NCBI GenBank assembly: GCA_003635265.1
Contig: PYIZ01000019.1
Span: 1 to 47,796 of the forward strand
Source: Candidatus Poribacteria bacterium
Lineage (GTDB): Bacteria; Poribacteria; WGA-4E; PCPOR2b
Length of the DNA: 47,796 bases
Reading direction: 5' to 3'
Within the stretch, counting starts at the first letter, position 1, and each line of letters opens with the position of its first letter. The notes beneath the pieces are model-generated. The model was not told where the DNA came from and ran no database searches. It saw only the letters and a program-made list of their open reading frames with translations. Positions 16,245 to 25,496 of this stretch are shown here, one piece after another. Made by a program: the position numbers and the translations under genes.

Positions 16245-17555
16245 ATGGAAGTATCGCACAGCCGCCTTGTTAGTAAATCGCCGATTTTCTACGGCTGGAT
16301 TATCATGTTGGTCGGTACGCTGGCGATGATTATGAGCAGCCCCGGTCAGACCTATGTGGTGTCGATCTTTATTGAGCCGTTCATCGCAGACCTCGGGATC
16401 AGTCGCTCGCTTGTCAGTACGCTCTACACACTAGGCACACTCGTTGGAAGTTTTGTTTTGCCGATTGTAGGATACCAAGTTGACCGTCACGGAGCCCGGT
16501 TAATAGTAACATTAGTTATTGCGCTTTTTGGGGTTGCCTGTGTCTACATGGGCTACGTGCAGAATGCCTTGATGCTCGGTCTGGGTTTCATCGCGCTTCG
16601 TACGCTTGGTCAAGGTAGTTTGGGTCTGACTTGTACCACCATCATTAATCAATGGTGGGTCCGTCGGCGAGGTATGGTAATGGGAATCTCCGGCATGGCG
16701 GGTTCGTTGATCAGTTTGGGCGGTTTTCCGAACCTTGTCAACTGGCTACTTCCTATCTATGGTTGGCGTTCTGCCTATATAATCCTTGGGATTATACTCA
16801 CGTTTGTGATGGGGCCCGTAGCATTTATATTTTTTCGCAACCATCCGGAGGATTACGGTCTTCAACCGGATGGAGGGAAATCGAGTACCTCCAGATTGCG
16901 GAAAAGAGGGCAGGCGCCCGTTGAGTGGCTGGAGGTACACTGGACGCTGGGAGAGGCAATGCACACGTCCGTCTTCTGGATTTTGGTGGCGAGTCTATCT
17001 GCGATTAGTATGCTGTCCACTGGTCTATTTTTCCACATGGTCAGTATCTTCACCGATAATGGGTTGACACCTAATCTCGCCGCAGCAGTCTTTGTGCCTA
17101 TTGCCGTGACCACTGCCATCGTCAATTGGGGCAGTGGTCTTCTCGTAGATCGAGTTCCGGTGCGTATATTACTGGCGATTGGCTTGTTTTTCCAAGCGCT
17201 GTCGCTGTTAATGGCGCGCTCGCTGTTCGGCGCTACATTTGCATTGGTTTTTGGAATTGTCCTTGGCGTGTCCAGTGGACTTATTCGCATCTTGGGAAGC
17301 GTGGTTTGGGCGATGTACTTTGGGCGGCACCACCTAGGGAGTATCACCGGTTTCACCTCAATGATTACGATAACTGGCTCTGCGCTGGGACCGATGCCGC
17401 TGGGAATTGGGCGAGACCTATTGGGTAGCTATAATCCTGCATTGATGATTTCAGCTGCTATTCCGCTCCTACTCGGAATTCTTGGTCTTTTCATTAAAGA
17501 TCCAGCACGTCTCAGGCGACAACTGCAGGAGCGTAACCGAGAAACAGAAAAATAA
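16245..17555 (+). CDS. MFS transporter, monocarboxylate/oxalate-formate type
   Basis: 436 residues from the ATG at 16245 (GGGAGGAT about 12 bases upstream). An earlier in-frame start at 16194 adds a polar stretch and lacks a ribosome site. About twelve membrane segments are visible: first FYGWIIMLVGTLAMIMSS and last IPLLLGILGLFI. The loop DRHGARL between TM2 and TM3 is an MFS motif-A variant. The long cytoplasmic loop near residues 205-235 (RLRKRGQAPVEWLEVHWTL) is typical of the OFA / monocarboxylate porter group. It probably imports a small organic acid used by the neighbouring dehydrogenases. Substrate assignment is by context only. Confidence 0.82.
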   Translation: MEVSHSRLVSKSPIFYGWIIMLVGTLAMIMSSPGQTYVVSIFIEPFIADLGISRSLVSTLYTLGTLVGSFVLPIVGYQVDRHGARLIVTLVIALFGVACVYMGYVQNALMLGLGFIALRTLGQGSLGLTCTTIINQWWVRRRGMVMGISGMAGSLISLGGFPNLVNWLLPIYGWRSAYIILGIILTFVMGPVAFIFFRNHPEDYGLQPDGGKSSTSRLRKRGQAPVEWLEVHWTLGEAMHTSVFWILVASLSAISMLSTGLFFHMVSIFTDNGLTPNLAAAVFVPIAVTTAIVNWGSGLLVDRVPVRILLAIGLFFQALSLLMARSLFGATFALVFGIVLGVSSGLIRILGSVVWAMYFGRHHLGSITGFTSMITITGSALGPMPLGIGRDLLGSYNPALMISAAIPLLLGILGLFIKDPARLRRQLQERNRETEK

Positions 17556-17647
17556 ATAAGAAGAAACCATTTTTCCTGATAAATCTACCTTGCGAATATG
17601 TCCATTTTTCAAGATGTAATATCTTCAACATGAAGGGAGAAAGTTGT

Positions 17648-18622
17648 ATGTCAACAGAGACCTCAACCCGAGCCAAAATTGTTGTCCCCGGCGACAACCC
17701 ACCGCAGATACAAGGTTCGCCACATCTACAACGACTGGAACCTTACGGTGATGTTACTCTGTACACAGATCGTCCGGAATCACTTGAGGAACAGATTGAT
17801 CGCGCAAAAGACGCAGATGTTATAATGAACACACGCGGTATTGTGACATGGTACGCCGAAGCCTTGCACCAAGTCCCGAAACTACGGCTAATTGCGACCT
17901 GCTCAATCGGGACAGACAATATCGATCTGGACACAGCGAGGGAGCTTGGTGTTGTAATTTGCAATCAACCCGGTAGGACAGCCCCCGTTGTCGCTGAACA
18001 CGGGTTTGGACTGATGTTCGCTGCAGCCAAACGTGCTGCCTTCATGACGGCAGCCGTGAAGGAAGGCGGTTGGCCCCGAATGGACAACATTTATCTGCAA
18101 GGCAAAACGCTGGGGATTGTCGGCACAGGGCACATCGGGGCAGAGATGGCAAGACTTGGTCGCGCCGTCGGGATGAATGTAATCGCGTGGACTTTCAATC
18201 CTTCACCAGAACGGGCGGCGCAACTCGGAGTCCAGTACGTCGAATTGGATGAACTATTGCAAACGGCGGATGTTGTTAGTCTCCACGTCAAGCTGACCGA
18301 TGACAGTCGAGAAATGATTGGGAAACGGGAACTCGAACTGATGAAACCCAACGCTCTGCTGATTAATGTTGCACGCGGCGACATAGTGAATACAGACGCA
18401 CTCGTTGAGGCGCTGAATTCTGGGCATCTTGGTGGTGCTGGAATTGATGTCTACGATGAGGAACCGCCGCCTGCCGACCATCCGCTCCTCGCTTGCGAAC
18501 AGGTTATCCTTTCGCCTCACTGTGCGGACATGACACCAGAGGGCGTTAATATGCTAAATGAGGGAATTGTGGATAACGTCATCGCCTTCTTGGAAGGCAG
18601 ACCGCAGAATGTTGTGCCGTGA
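17648..18622 (+). CDS. D-isomer-specific 2-hydroxyacid dehydrogenase
   Basis: 324 residues from the ATG at 17648, 8 bases after AAGGGAG. The ATG at 17630 overlaps that site. The NAD-binding motif is LGIVGTGHIGAEMARLGRAVG. The catalytic triad is visible: Arg in NVARGDIVN, Glu in DVYDEEPPP and His in LSPHCADMT. CSIGTDNIDLDTARELGVV is the family's substrate-loop pattern. It interconverts a 2-oxo acid and a D-2-hydroxy acid, with phosphoglycerate-, glyoxylate- or hydroxypyruvate-type substrates possible. It follows the acid transporter by 92 bases and is likely the last gene of the catabolic island. Confidence 0.88.
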   Translation: MSTETSTRAKIVVPGDNPPQIQGSPHLQRLEPYGDVTLYTDRPESLEEQIDRAKDADVIMNTRGIVTWYAEALHQVPKLRLIATCSIGTDNIDLDTARELGVVICNQPGRTAPVVAEHGFGLMFAAAKRAAFMTAAVKEGGWPRMDNIYLQGKTLGIVGTGHIGAEMARLGRAVGMNVIAWTFNPSPERAAQLGVQYVELDELLQTADVVSLHVKLTDDSREMIGKRELELMKPNALLINVARGDIVNTDALVEALNSGHLGGAGIDVYDEEPPPADHPLLACEQVILSPHCADMTPEGVNMLNEGIVDNVIAFLEGRPQNVVP

Positions 18623-18692
18623 TCCGTAAACCACAATTACTTGGCACTCATCAGGCTCCAGTGATTTATGCTAATGGGATAGGGATATTCCA

Positions 18693-19859
18693 ATGACGAC
18701 CTCTGAACTCCACGAAATCATCAGCCGAGGCGAAGATTCCAAAACGCAGTTCAAACGCCAATTCGACAGCATTGATGCGTTAGCCACAGAGATCGCAGCG
18801 ATGCTTAATTCGGAGGGTGGGTTGCTCATCGTTGGTGTGTCAGATTCAGGAGAGGTTTGCGGTGTTGCAGACATTCGCCAACTCAATCAATGGATTTCAA
18901 ACGCCTGTTCTCAAAAGATTGAGCCTCCTGTAAGCGTGATGACAGAAAATCTGAGGGTCGATGATAAAGATGATAAATTAGTCGTTGTCATCAACATTCC
19001 CTTGGGCGCTAACAAGCCCTATGCCGTCAATAAAACGGCGTTTTGGGTGAAAGTGGGTACTGACAAACGCCGGGCAACACGAGAAGAACTCCGACGGTTG
19101 ATGCAGGCATCGGGCACATTGTATGCCGATGAAATGCCACTCACTCATGCAAGTTTGGATGAGTTGGATCTGTTGCGATTCCGAGATTTCTACAGGCAGC
19201 AATATGATCAGGAAATCGACCAACTTAACACCTCCACCGAGCGGATCCTGTCAAACCTAAAACTCCTCAAATCGCCCCATCTGACGTTAGCAGGACTGCT
19301 CCTTTTTGGCAAAGAACCACAACGGATTCGACCACAGTTGATGGTCAAAGCTGTCACATTTATTGGTAACCGCTTGGAGGGAACAGAATATTTGGACAGC
19401 GAGGACATCGGATCAACCTTAGCCGAACAGTTCAAAGGAACGATGGGATTTCTCAAGCGTAATCTACGAAAGCAACAGAACGATCAGAATTTTAATTTTC
19501 CCGGTATACTGGAAATTCCCGAAATTGCCTTGGAAGAAGCGGTCGTCAACGCTCTTGTTCACCGGGACTACCTGATCAGCAGTAGTGTCCGCGTTTTTGT
19601 CTTTGATAATCGTATCGAAATCATCAGCCCCGGCAAACTGCCTAATACAGCGACGGTCGAGTCGATCCGCGCTGGAATACAGATTATGAGGAATCCGGTG
19701 TTGATCTCATTTGTTCCAAAGATAGGAATCCCTTATCGTGGTTTAGGTTCTGGAGTTCCACGCATGATCAAGGAATGTCGCAAAGCCAATCTCCCTGAAC
19801 CTCAATTCATTGAAGACAAGGCTGCTGAAACATTTACAGTTGTCTTTGATAGACGATAA
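18693..19859 (+). CDS. AlbA_2 (Schlafen)-domain ATPase-like transcriptional regulator
   Basis: 388 residues. The N-terminal AlbA_2/Schlafen-like domain (about 1-130) shows the signature E-x-x-x-E/D-K (ISRGEDSKTQFKRQF) and LNSEGGLLIVGVSDSGEV. The C-terminal half resembles COG2865 putative regulators with a GHKL-like ATP-binding region (ALEEAVVNALVHRDY, VFDNRIEIISPGKLP, YRGLGSGVPRMI). A DNA-binding winged helix at the very end appears absent or short. The protein probably senses and regulates, but some family members act in defence. It lies 48 bases before uvrC, so possibly co-transcribed. Confidence 0.75.
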   Translation: MTTSELHEIISRGEDSKTQFKRQFDSIDALATEIAAMLNSEGGLLIVGVSDSGEVCGVADIRQLNQWISNACSQKIEPPVSVMTENLRVDDKDDKLVVVINIPLGANKPYAVNKTAFWVKVGTDKRRATREELRRLMQASGTLYADEMPLTHASLDELDLLRFRDFYRQQYDQEIDQLNTSTERILSNLKLLKSPHLTLAGLLLFGKEPQRIRPQLMVKAVTFIGNRLEGTEYLDSEDIGSTLAEQFKGTMGFLKRNLRKQQNDQNFNFPGILEIPEIALEEAVVNALVHRDYLISSSVRVFVFDNRIEIISPGKLPNTATVESIRAGIQIMRNPVLISFVPKIGIPYRGLGSGVPRMIKECRKANLPEPQFIEDKAAETFTVVFDRR

Positions 19860-19907
19860 ATGCCTTCTACGACACAATTTCTGTCTTCCTAATGGAAGGA
19901 CCAGAAA

Positions 19908-21749
19908 ATGAACCAACGGATCAGCGATAAACTCTCAAACCTACCTACCGGTCCCGGCGTCTACCTGATGAAAGACGCAGTAGGAAAAGTGCTGTATGTC
20001 GGCAAGGCAACCTCCCTGCGGCAACGGGTCAGATCCTATTTCCAAAACGCTGCCACTCCGCATGCTTTGACCAAGCCGATGCTGCGCTATGTTCACGATA
20101 TCGACACGATCCTCACTTCAAGCGATGTTGAGGCGTTAATTCTTGAAAACAACTTCATCAAAGAGCATCAGCCTCGCTACAATATTAGACTCAAGGACGA
20201 CAAACGCTATCCATACCTGAAGGTGACGGTCAACGAGCCCTTTCCGGGACTTTATATCACCCGTCAAAAAGAGAATGATGGAGCGAAGTATTTTGGTCCC
20301 TTTGTGCACACACGAGCAACGCGCCAGACCATCAAGCAGCTGACAAAAGTATTCCCTATCCGCACTTGTACCCTAGAACTGGAGGCATCGGGAAATCCAC
20401 ACCGTGTCTGCTTAGATTATCACATTCAACGTTGTCCCGGTCCCTGTGCAGATCTCACTACCGTTAAGGATTACGGTCAGATTGTAAAGAACGTCCGTCA
20501 ATTTCTGAGTGGTGATACGGCGACGGTCTTAAAAGATCTAAGGGCAAAGATGGAATCCGCTGCAACCGCACTCGACTTTGAAAGTGCAGCGAAATATCGA
20601 GATCAGATCGAAAATGTGAAAGATGCAATTGCCAAACAGAACCTCGACAGCGTGTCCACGGAAAATGAAGACGTGATTGGTGTGGCGCGAGTAGGAGATG
20701 AGGCGTGTGCGCAGGTGCTGATGATACGCGATGGGAAGCTAATCGAACGCGAGCACTACTTCCTGAAGAACTCGTCTGACTCCATCGTTGAGACCCTGAC
20801 TGCATTTGTGCAGCAATACTATCAAGATGCGTCGTTTGTTCCGAAAACCATCCTGCTACCTGACGACATTGAGATGCCAGAAGCGATCCAGCGTTGGCTA
20901 TCCGAGAAGCGTGGTAGTCAGGTGACATTATATATTCCACAAAGGGGTCGTAAACGCCAGTTGGTAGAGATGGCAGCGAAAAATGCGAGTGTCATCCTTG
21001 AGCAAAAGGAACAGAACGTTGTCTTCAAAGCCGATGACAACCCCGCCCTGATTGAGTTGCAGGAGTTGTTGAACCTACCACATCCGCCAGCCCGGATTGA
21101 GGGGTTTGATATTTCAAATCTAGGAGATCGGTTTCCTGTTGCCTCGATGGTGGTGATGGAAGACGCACAACCCGCGAAATCTGAGTATCGACGTTTCAAA
21201 ATTCGCACGGTTGAAGGACAGAACGACTATGCAATGATGCAAGAGGTCGTCGCCCGTCGGTTTCGTCGGGCTATTGACGAAAATCGTTTCCCAGATCTGA
21301 TCTTAATTGATGGAGGTAAGGGGCAGCTGAGTGCTGCATACGAAGTGCTAGAAACGCTTGATTTGAGCCACCTTCCGATTATTGGGCTTGCCAAGCGGTT
21401 TGAACATATCTTTCTCCCCGGTAAATCAGATCCAATCGTGCTGCGACGTGACAATCCGACGCTTCACCTGATTCAGCGGTTACGCGATGAAGCGCATAGA
21501 TTCGCTATTACGTATCACCGAAAACGCCGCAGCCGCGCACTTAGCCACTCGGTTCTTGATGCAATTCCGAATGTTGGCATCAAGCGAAAACAAGCATTGC
21601 TTCAACATTTTGGGGCGATTGAAAAGATACGTCGAGCCAGCCTTGATGAGCTGCTTGCCGTAAAAGGGATACCCCACGGTGTCGCAGCAACGATTCACAA
21701 ACACTTGAGAGAACGGGAGGGTCAAACGAGAGACATACCGCCGACATAA
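19908..21749 (+). CDS. uvrC: Excinuclease ABC subunit C
   Basis: 613 residues, full length. The N-terminal GIY-YIG nuclease domain (LPTGPGVYLMKD, VLYVGKATSLRQRVRSYF) makes the 3' incision. Four cysteines near residues 155-185 (CTLEL...CLDYHIQRCPGPC) fit the Fe-S/Zn cluster region of UvrC. A UVR domain (about 200-235) binds UvrB. The RNase H-like domain has IEGFDISNLGDR and FPDLILIDGGKGQLSAA for the 5' incision. The C-terminal helix-hairpin-helix (IPNVGIKRKQALLQHFG, VKGIPHGVAATI) binds DNA. GGAAGGA precedes the ATG. It acts in nucleotide excision repair with UvrA and UvrB, which are not in this window. Confidence 0.97.
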   Translation: MNQRISDKLSNLPTGPGVYLMKDAVGKVLYVGKATSLRQRVRSYFQNAATPHALTKPMLRYVHDIDTILTSSDVEALILENNFIKEHQPRYNIRLKDDKRYPYLKVTVNEPFPGLYITRQKENDGAKYFGPFVHTRATRQTIKQLTKVFPIRTCTLELEASGNPHRVCLDYHIQRCPGPCADLTTVKDYGQIVKNVRQFLSGDTATVLKDLRAKMESAATALDFESAAKYRDQIENVKDAIAKQNLDSVSTENEDVIGVARVGDEACAQVLMIRDGKLIEREHYFLKNSSDSIVETLTAFVQQYYQDASFVPKTILLPDDIEMPEAIQRWLSEKRGSQVTLYIPQRGRKRQLVEMAAKNASVILEQKEQNVVFKADDNPALIELQELLNLPHPPARIEGFDISNLGDRFPVASMVVMEDAQPAKSEYRRFKIRTVEGQNDYAMMQEVVARRFRRAIDENRFPDLILIDGGKGQLSAAYEVLETLDLSHLPIIGLAKRFEHIFLPGKSDPIVLRRDNPTLHLIQRLRDEAHRFAITYHRKRRSRALSHSVLDAIPNVGIKRKQALLQHFGAIEKIRRASLDELLAVKGIPHGVAATIHKHLREREGQTRDIPPT

Positions 21750-21888
21750 ATGATAAAGAATAGAATCGGAAACATTTGCCGGTGTCAATTTGTTATCAGG
21801 TATGAAAATTGCGCTTATGTGAGTGTGTCCTTAACTTGGCTGGAAAGATTGCCCGTCAATTAGGGGGAAAAGTTCACGTTCGACCTGC

Positions 21889-21930
21889 TACACTTTGTGC
21901 CCCCGCACCGAGTTGGGCAATCAAAGTGTA
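21889..21930. promoter_or_regulatory. Stem-loop upstream of the LamG-like gene
   Basis: TACACTTTG (21889-21897) pairs perfectly with CAAAGTGTA (21922-21930). Inside, GCCC and GGGC form a second short stem. It lies about 55 bases before the ATG at 21986. It could be an uvrC terminator without a T-run or an RNA control element. Confidence 0.3.
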
Positions 21931-21985
21931 CCGAGGTGTGCAATCCTCAGTATAGGAATGTAAACCAAGCGAGAAGGAGAAAATC

Positions 21986-22774
21986 ATGCCTAGTAGCTTC
22001 GTTTCACGCATTGCTTTATCCGGATTACCAATTGTGTTGTTTAGCATAGCACTCCTATCCGTTCACCAAGCGATTGCTGAAGAACCACCAGCAGGCGTTT
22101 TTAGCCCGCGCCCCGGCGAATTTCTTTCTGCAGACTCTCCGCATGTTTTCGATCGCGTTCTCGCAGATGGGCTCACAATTGAAATATGGTTCTTTCTCGC
22201 CGGCGAAGCAGATGTGCCAGAGGATTGGGTGCTGTTTGGCAAAAAAGGAAGCTACTGGGCTGAAGTTAGAAGCACAGGACAGTGGTGGGAAGTGGAGGTA
22301 GATGTCTATCGTCGATGGAAAAATGGTGGAGGACACACCCACGGGCATTTCGACTCCAAAAGATTAAATCAGTGGCTTCACGTTACTGTGCAAATTCAGG
22401 GGGCTGTATCTCGAGTATTTTTTAATGGGAAGCCTAGGTTTGGCGGAGGATCGAAAAACAATCCGGGCAAGCTTGTCCGCTCAAAGAATCCGTTAATCAT
22501 CGGTTGGAGAAGAAGAGCAGATAATTCTTCCCAGAAAATGTGGATTGATCAGGTACGCATTTCCAAAACGCTTCGCTATCCTGGCGAGCCCTCAAGGCCA
22601 TTACTAGGAGATAGGGACACACTTGCGCTGTGGAACTTTGATGAAGGACTAGGCGCACGTCGCTATGCAGAGGCTTCAGGTAAGAGATACACACTCCACA
22701 GACATAGTCCTCTTGCTGTTGATACAAAAGGAAAGTTGACGGCATTGTGGGGAGAGATCAAAAAAAGCGAATAA
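21986..22774 (+). CDS. Secreted LamG/concanavalin A-like protein with W-G tail
   Basis: 262 residues. The signal peptide has a hydrophobic segment about 8-28 (LPIVLFSIALLSVHQAIA, cut before EEPP). One LamG-type jelly-roll domain (about 40-225) shows LTIEIWFFLAG, WLHVTVQIQGAVSRVFFNG, MWIDQVRISKTLRY and LWNFDEGLG, the Laminin_G_3 pattern. The protein ends in KGKLTALWGEIKKSE, the same tail type as the two propeller proteins at 6323 and 7593. AGAAGGAG precedes the ATG, so the start is good. It may bind carbohydrate or mediate cell-surface contact, and the ligand is unknown. Confidence 0.72.
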   Translation: MPSSFVSRIALSGLPIVLFSIALLSVHQAIAEEPPAGVFSPRPGEFLSADSPHVFDRVLADGLTIEIWFFLAGEADVPEDWVLFGKKGSYWAEVRSTGQWWEVEVDVYRRWKNGGGHTHGHFDSKRLNQWLHVTVQIQGAVSRVFFNGKPRFGGGSKNNPGKLVRSKNPLIIGWRRRADNSSQKMWIDQVRISKTLRYPGEPSRPLLGDRDTLALWNFDEGLGARRYAEASGKRYTLHRHSPLAVDTKGKLTALWGEIKKSE

Positions 22775-22839
22775 ACTTTCTTCTTTTTCGTGCGTTGTAG
22801 ACGTAGACAATAGATCATAATAATGGAAAGGCAAGCGGA

Positions 22840-25449
22840 ATGAGTGAAAGAAATCTAAAAATCCTCGGGATACTGGCAATTCTCGTCATCGTGTTGGTGC
22901 TACACATTAAGCTGTTCCAATTCAATGAAATCGTCCAACACGGTAACCTGCAAACGCTAGTCTGCCTCGGACGGGTGACAAAGATAGATACAAGCGAAGA
23001 CGTCGATCAGATTCTAACCTTCCGCGTTATTTCTGGGAGATTTCGCGGCGAAACTGTTCAGGTCAACAACATCTGGACGGGACGTGCATTCGGGGATCGG
23101 GTGATACGAAAAAAGGATGTGCTTTTCCTTGAGATGCCCCTCAGACGTCAAGCGAAAACGACTCTGAGCGAAGTACGTGACAACGTGCGAATGCTTGAAT
23201 ATTTCCGAACACCTTTTCTACTCTATCTTGCGGGGATGTTGGGCATCCTGATAATTTTGGTCGCTGGTATGAAAGGGATACGCGCAATCTTGACGTTGTT
23301 CGTCACTGCCTTTGGTATCTTATACCTCCTAGTTCCCTTAACGCTCAACGGCTTCAATCCGATTGCCGCTGCCCTGCTTGTTGCAGCTTTGCTGACCGTT
23401 GCAACTTTTGTGCTGATTGGTGGGTTCAGTTTTAAGGTGGTTCCCGGTGTGCTAGGCACCCTCGGCGGATTGGTCGCTGTTGGTATCCTATCGGTCATCA
23501 GCCAAAAGGCAATGCTCTTTACCGGATTGGCGCAGGAATTTGGATTTCTTGAACTCGGTATCGCTCTCTGGCGCACACCGGCTTCGCACGGTTGGGATTT
23601 TAAGGGAATCCTCGCAGCGGGGATGATTCTGGGTGCTGTTGGTGCCATGATGGATGTCGGTATGTCCATCTCATCCTCTGTTTATGAGGTCAAGCAGGTC
23701 AACCCCAATGTCACCGTACGGCAAGCCATCCGTGCCGGGTTGAACGTGGGTCGGGACATCATGGGGACAATGGCGGATACCCTCATTTTTGCATATCTTG
23801 GTGCCTACATGATCACGATGCTACTTCCCCGAATTGAATTTCCCGAAGTCGGATACCTCTACCCTTTCCTCCGTTTAGCGAATGATGAAACAACCGCCGT
23901 CGCTATCACACAAGCGATAGTTGGGACCATCGGGTTAGTTTTGACGGTTCCGATCGCTGCCGTCATCGCCGGTGTTTTGACCAAGTATCGGAAAATTACC
24001 CCTTCCGAGGTTGATGAAGACCTGCCATCGGAGGAAGAACTTGAGGAACTTTTCCACACTGACGACCCGAAGAGCAAAGCGCGTTTGGCAGTACCGATAG
24101 CACTGATTGTTGTCCTTGTCGGCACACAATACTTATATCATCGAATCAACCGTGCTTCAGCCGTAATTGTCGAGCATCATGACGCAAACGGTAATCTCAC
24201 CACTAGATCGGAATATGCCAAGGGCAAGGTGATTAGTCTCCTTGAATCCAACGCTCCCCTTCTGTTCACTGTGGACGGCACAGAGAAAGATAATTTGGAG
24301 CGTCGGAAGATCTCCGAAAATCTACGGCGAGCATTTGAGCGCCATAACGTGCCGCTATCACAAGACCTCACAGTGTCAATCAAGGACTGGAGAGATACCA
24401 AATGGCTCATTAGGGATAAAAAGAACGAGGTTATGTTTTCTGTTGGCGAGGCGGGAGACAAACTCAACGTTTACGACGCAACGACAGAACATCACATCCT
24501 AAAAATCGAGATGCTGTCAGGACTCTACGCAGGACAAACAGTCATCCTACGGAACATCCTCAACCATAAAGTCGATCTGCTGAGTATCCCCGCTGAACCG
24601 GGAGATATTATCTTATGTCGCATGGGAGGGACACCAGATCAGGTCAGTTTGGTCAATCTCGTCCAAGAGTATGGTCGCGATCAATTTCTAATCTGGATGT
24701 TTGGGTTGATGTTGGTGGTGATTATTATTGTGGGACGAAACGAGGGCGTACGTACCGCTTGTGCGATGATTGGCTCCGGTCTAATCCTTTACTTCTTCAT
24801 GATCCCGCTGATCTCACGTGGCGAAAACGCCGTGTTGATTGTCACCCTGAGTTCCGGCATGATTGCGTTTGTATCCCTCGTATTCGTGATCGGTCCCAGT
24901 CGAAAGACCTTCTCAGCTGTGCTTGGCACGATGGGAGGTATCCTTGTCGCTGGGTTGCTTGTCATGTTCGCCCAAAACTACCTCCGTTTTTCAGGCTTGG
25001 AAAATGCGGTTTCGGCGGACATCATAGAAGCCACTCGCACACCGCCTTTCGATTTCCGACAGGTGCTGCTCGCAGGGATGTTAATGGGGGTGCTCGGTGT
25101 AGCTGTTGATGGTGCAATTGAGGTCGCCTCCTCAATGGAGGAGATTCGCCGTGCAAATCCAAACATGCCGACTTGGAGATTAATTACGTCTGGGATGAAC
25201 GTCGGCACCGATATCCTCGGCACCATGGTTAATACATTGGTGTTCGCTTATCTGGGTGTGGAGTTCCTGTTTATCATGGCAGTCGCGACACCCAATCTAG
25301 ATCTCTTCCAATCTCCTACGGTGGAATTGTTGAGCGTCGGCATTGCGTCCTCCGAAATTGTGCGGTTGCTGGCTGGTACACTCGGACTTGTCTTGACTAT
25401 TCCGATGACCGCGACAATTTCAGCCTTCTGGCATCGACGCAGGAGTTAG
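22840..25449 (+). CDS. YibE/F-family membrane protein, tandem fusion of two units
   Basis: 869 residues, about twice the usual length. Each half begins with a membrane helix and an extracytoplasmic beta-rich domain (GRFRGETVQVNNIWTG in the first, SGLYAGQTVILRNIL in the second). Each half then has about seven helices with the same landmarks: GVLGTLGGL / AVLGTMGGI, ILAAGMILGAVGAMMDVGMS / VLLAGMLMGVLGVAVDGAIE, and GRDIMGTMADTLIFAYLGA / GTDILGTMVNTLVFAYLGV. The halves are linked by an acidic cytoplasmic segment (about 385-415). The family is of unknown function and possibly transport-linked. The internal duplication with fusion appears complete and in frame. The gene is convergent with the next. 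Confidence 0.8.
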   Translation: MSERNLKILGILAILVIVLVLHIKLFQFNEIVQHGNLQTLVCLGRVTKIDTSEDVDQILTFRVISGRFRGETVQVNNIWTGRAFGDRVIRKKDVLFLEMPLRRQAKTTLSEVRDNVRMLEYFRTPFLLYLAGMLGILIILVAGMKGIRAILTLFVTAFGILYLLVPLTLNGFNPIAAALLVAALLTVATFVLIGGFSFKVVPGVLGTLGGLVAVGILSVISQKAMLFTGLAQEFGFLELGIALWRTPASHGWDFKGILAAGMILGAVGAMMDVGMSISSSVYEVKQVNPNVTVRQAIRAGLNVGRDIMGTMADTLIFAYLGAYMITMLLPRIEFPEVGYLYPFLRLANDETTAVAITQAIVGTIGLVLTVPIAAVIAGVLTKYRKITPSEVDEDLPSEEELEELFHTDDPKSKARLAVPIALIVVLVGTQYLYHRINRASAVIVEHHDANGNLTTRSEYAKGKVISLLESNAPLLFTVDGTEKDNLERRKISENLRRAFERHNVPLSQDLTVSIKDWRDTKWLIRDKKNEVMFSVGEAGDKLNVYDATTEHHILKIEMLSGLYAGQTVILRNILNHKVDLLSIPAEPGDIILCRMGGTPDQVSLVNLVQEYGRDQFLIWMFGLMLVVIIIVGRNEGVRTACAMIGSGLILYFFMIPLISRGENAVLIVTLSSGMIAFVSLVFVIGPSRKTFSAVLGTMGGILVAGLLVMFAQNYLRFSGLENAVSADIIEATRTPPFDFRQVLLAGMLMGVLGVAVDGAIEVASSMEEIRRANPNMPTWRLITSGMNVGTDILGTMVNTLVFAYLGVEFLFIMAVATPNLDLFQSPTVELLSVGIASSEIVRLLAGTLGLVLTIPMTATISAFWHRRRS

Positions 25450-25496
25450 AGGGCTATCGCACATTCCGGTAAGACGGTTAGATGCTTACTATTCAA

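Noticed and set aside
18693..19859. Anti-phage defence gene
   Set aside because: AlbA_2/Schlafen-type proteins can act in defence, but no nuclease or other defence gene lies nearby and uvrC follows directly.
23223..23669. 148-codon minus-strand open frame inside the YibE/F gene
   Set aside because: It mirrors the first membrane domain of a clear coding gene; a shadow frame.
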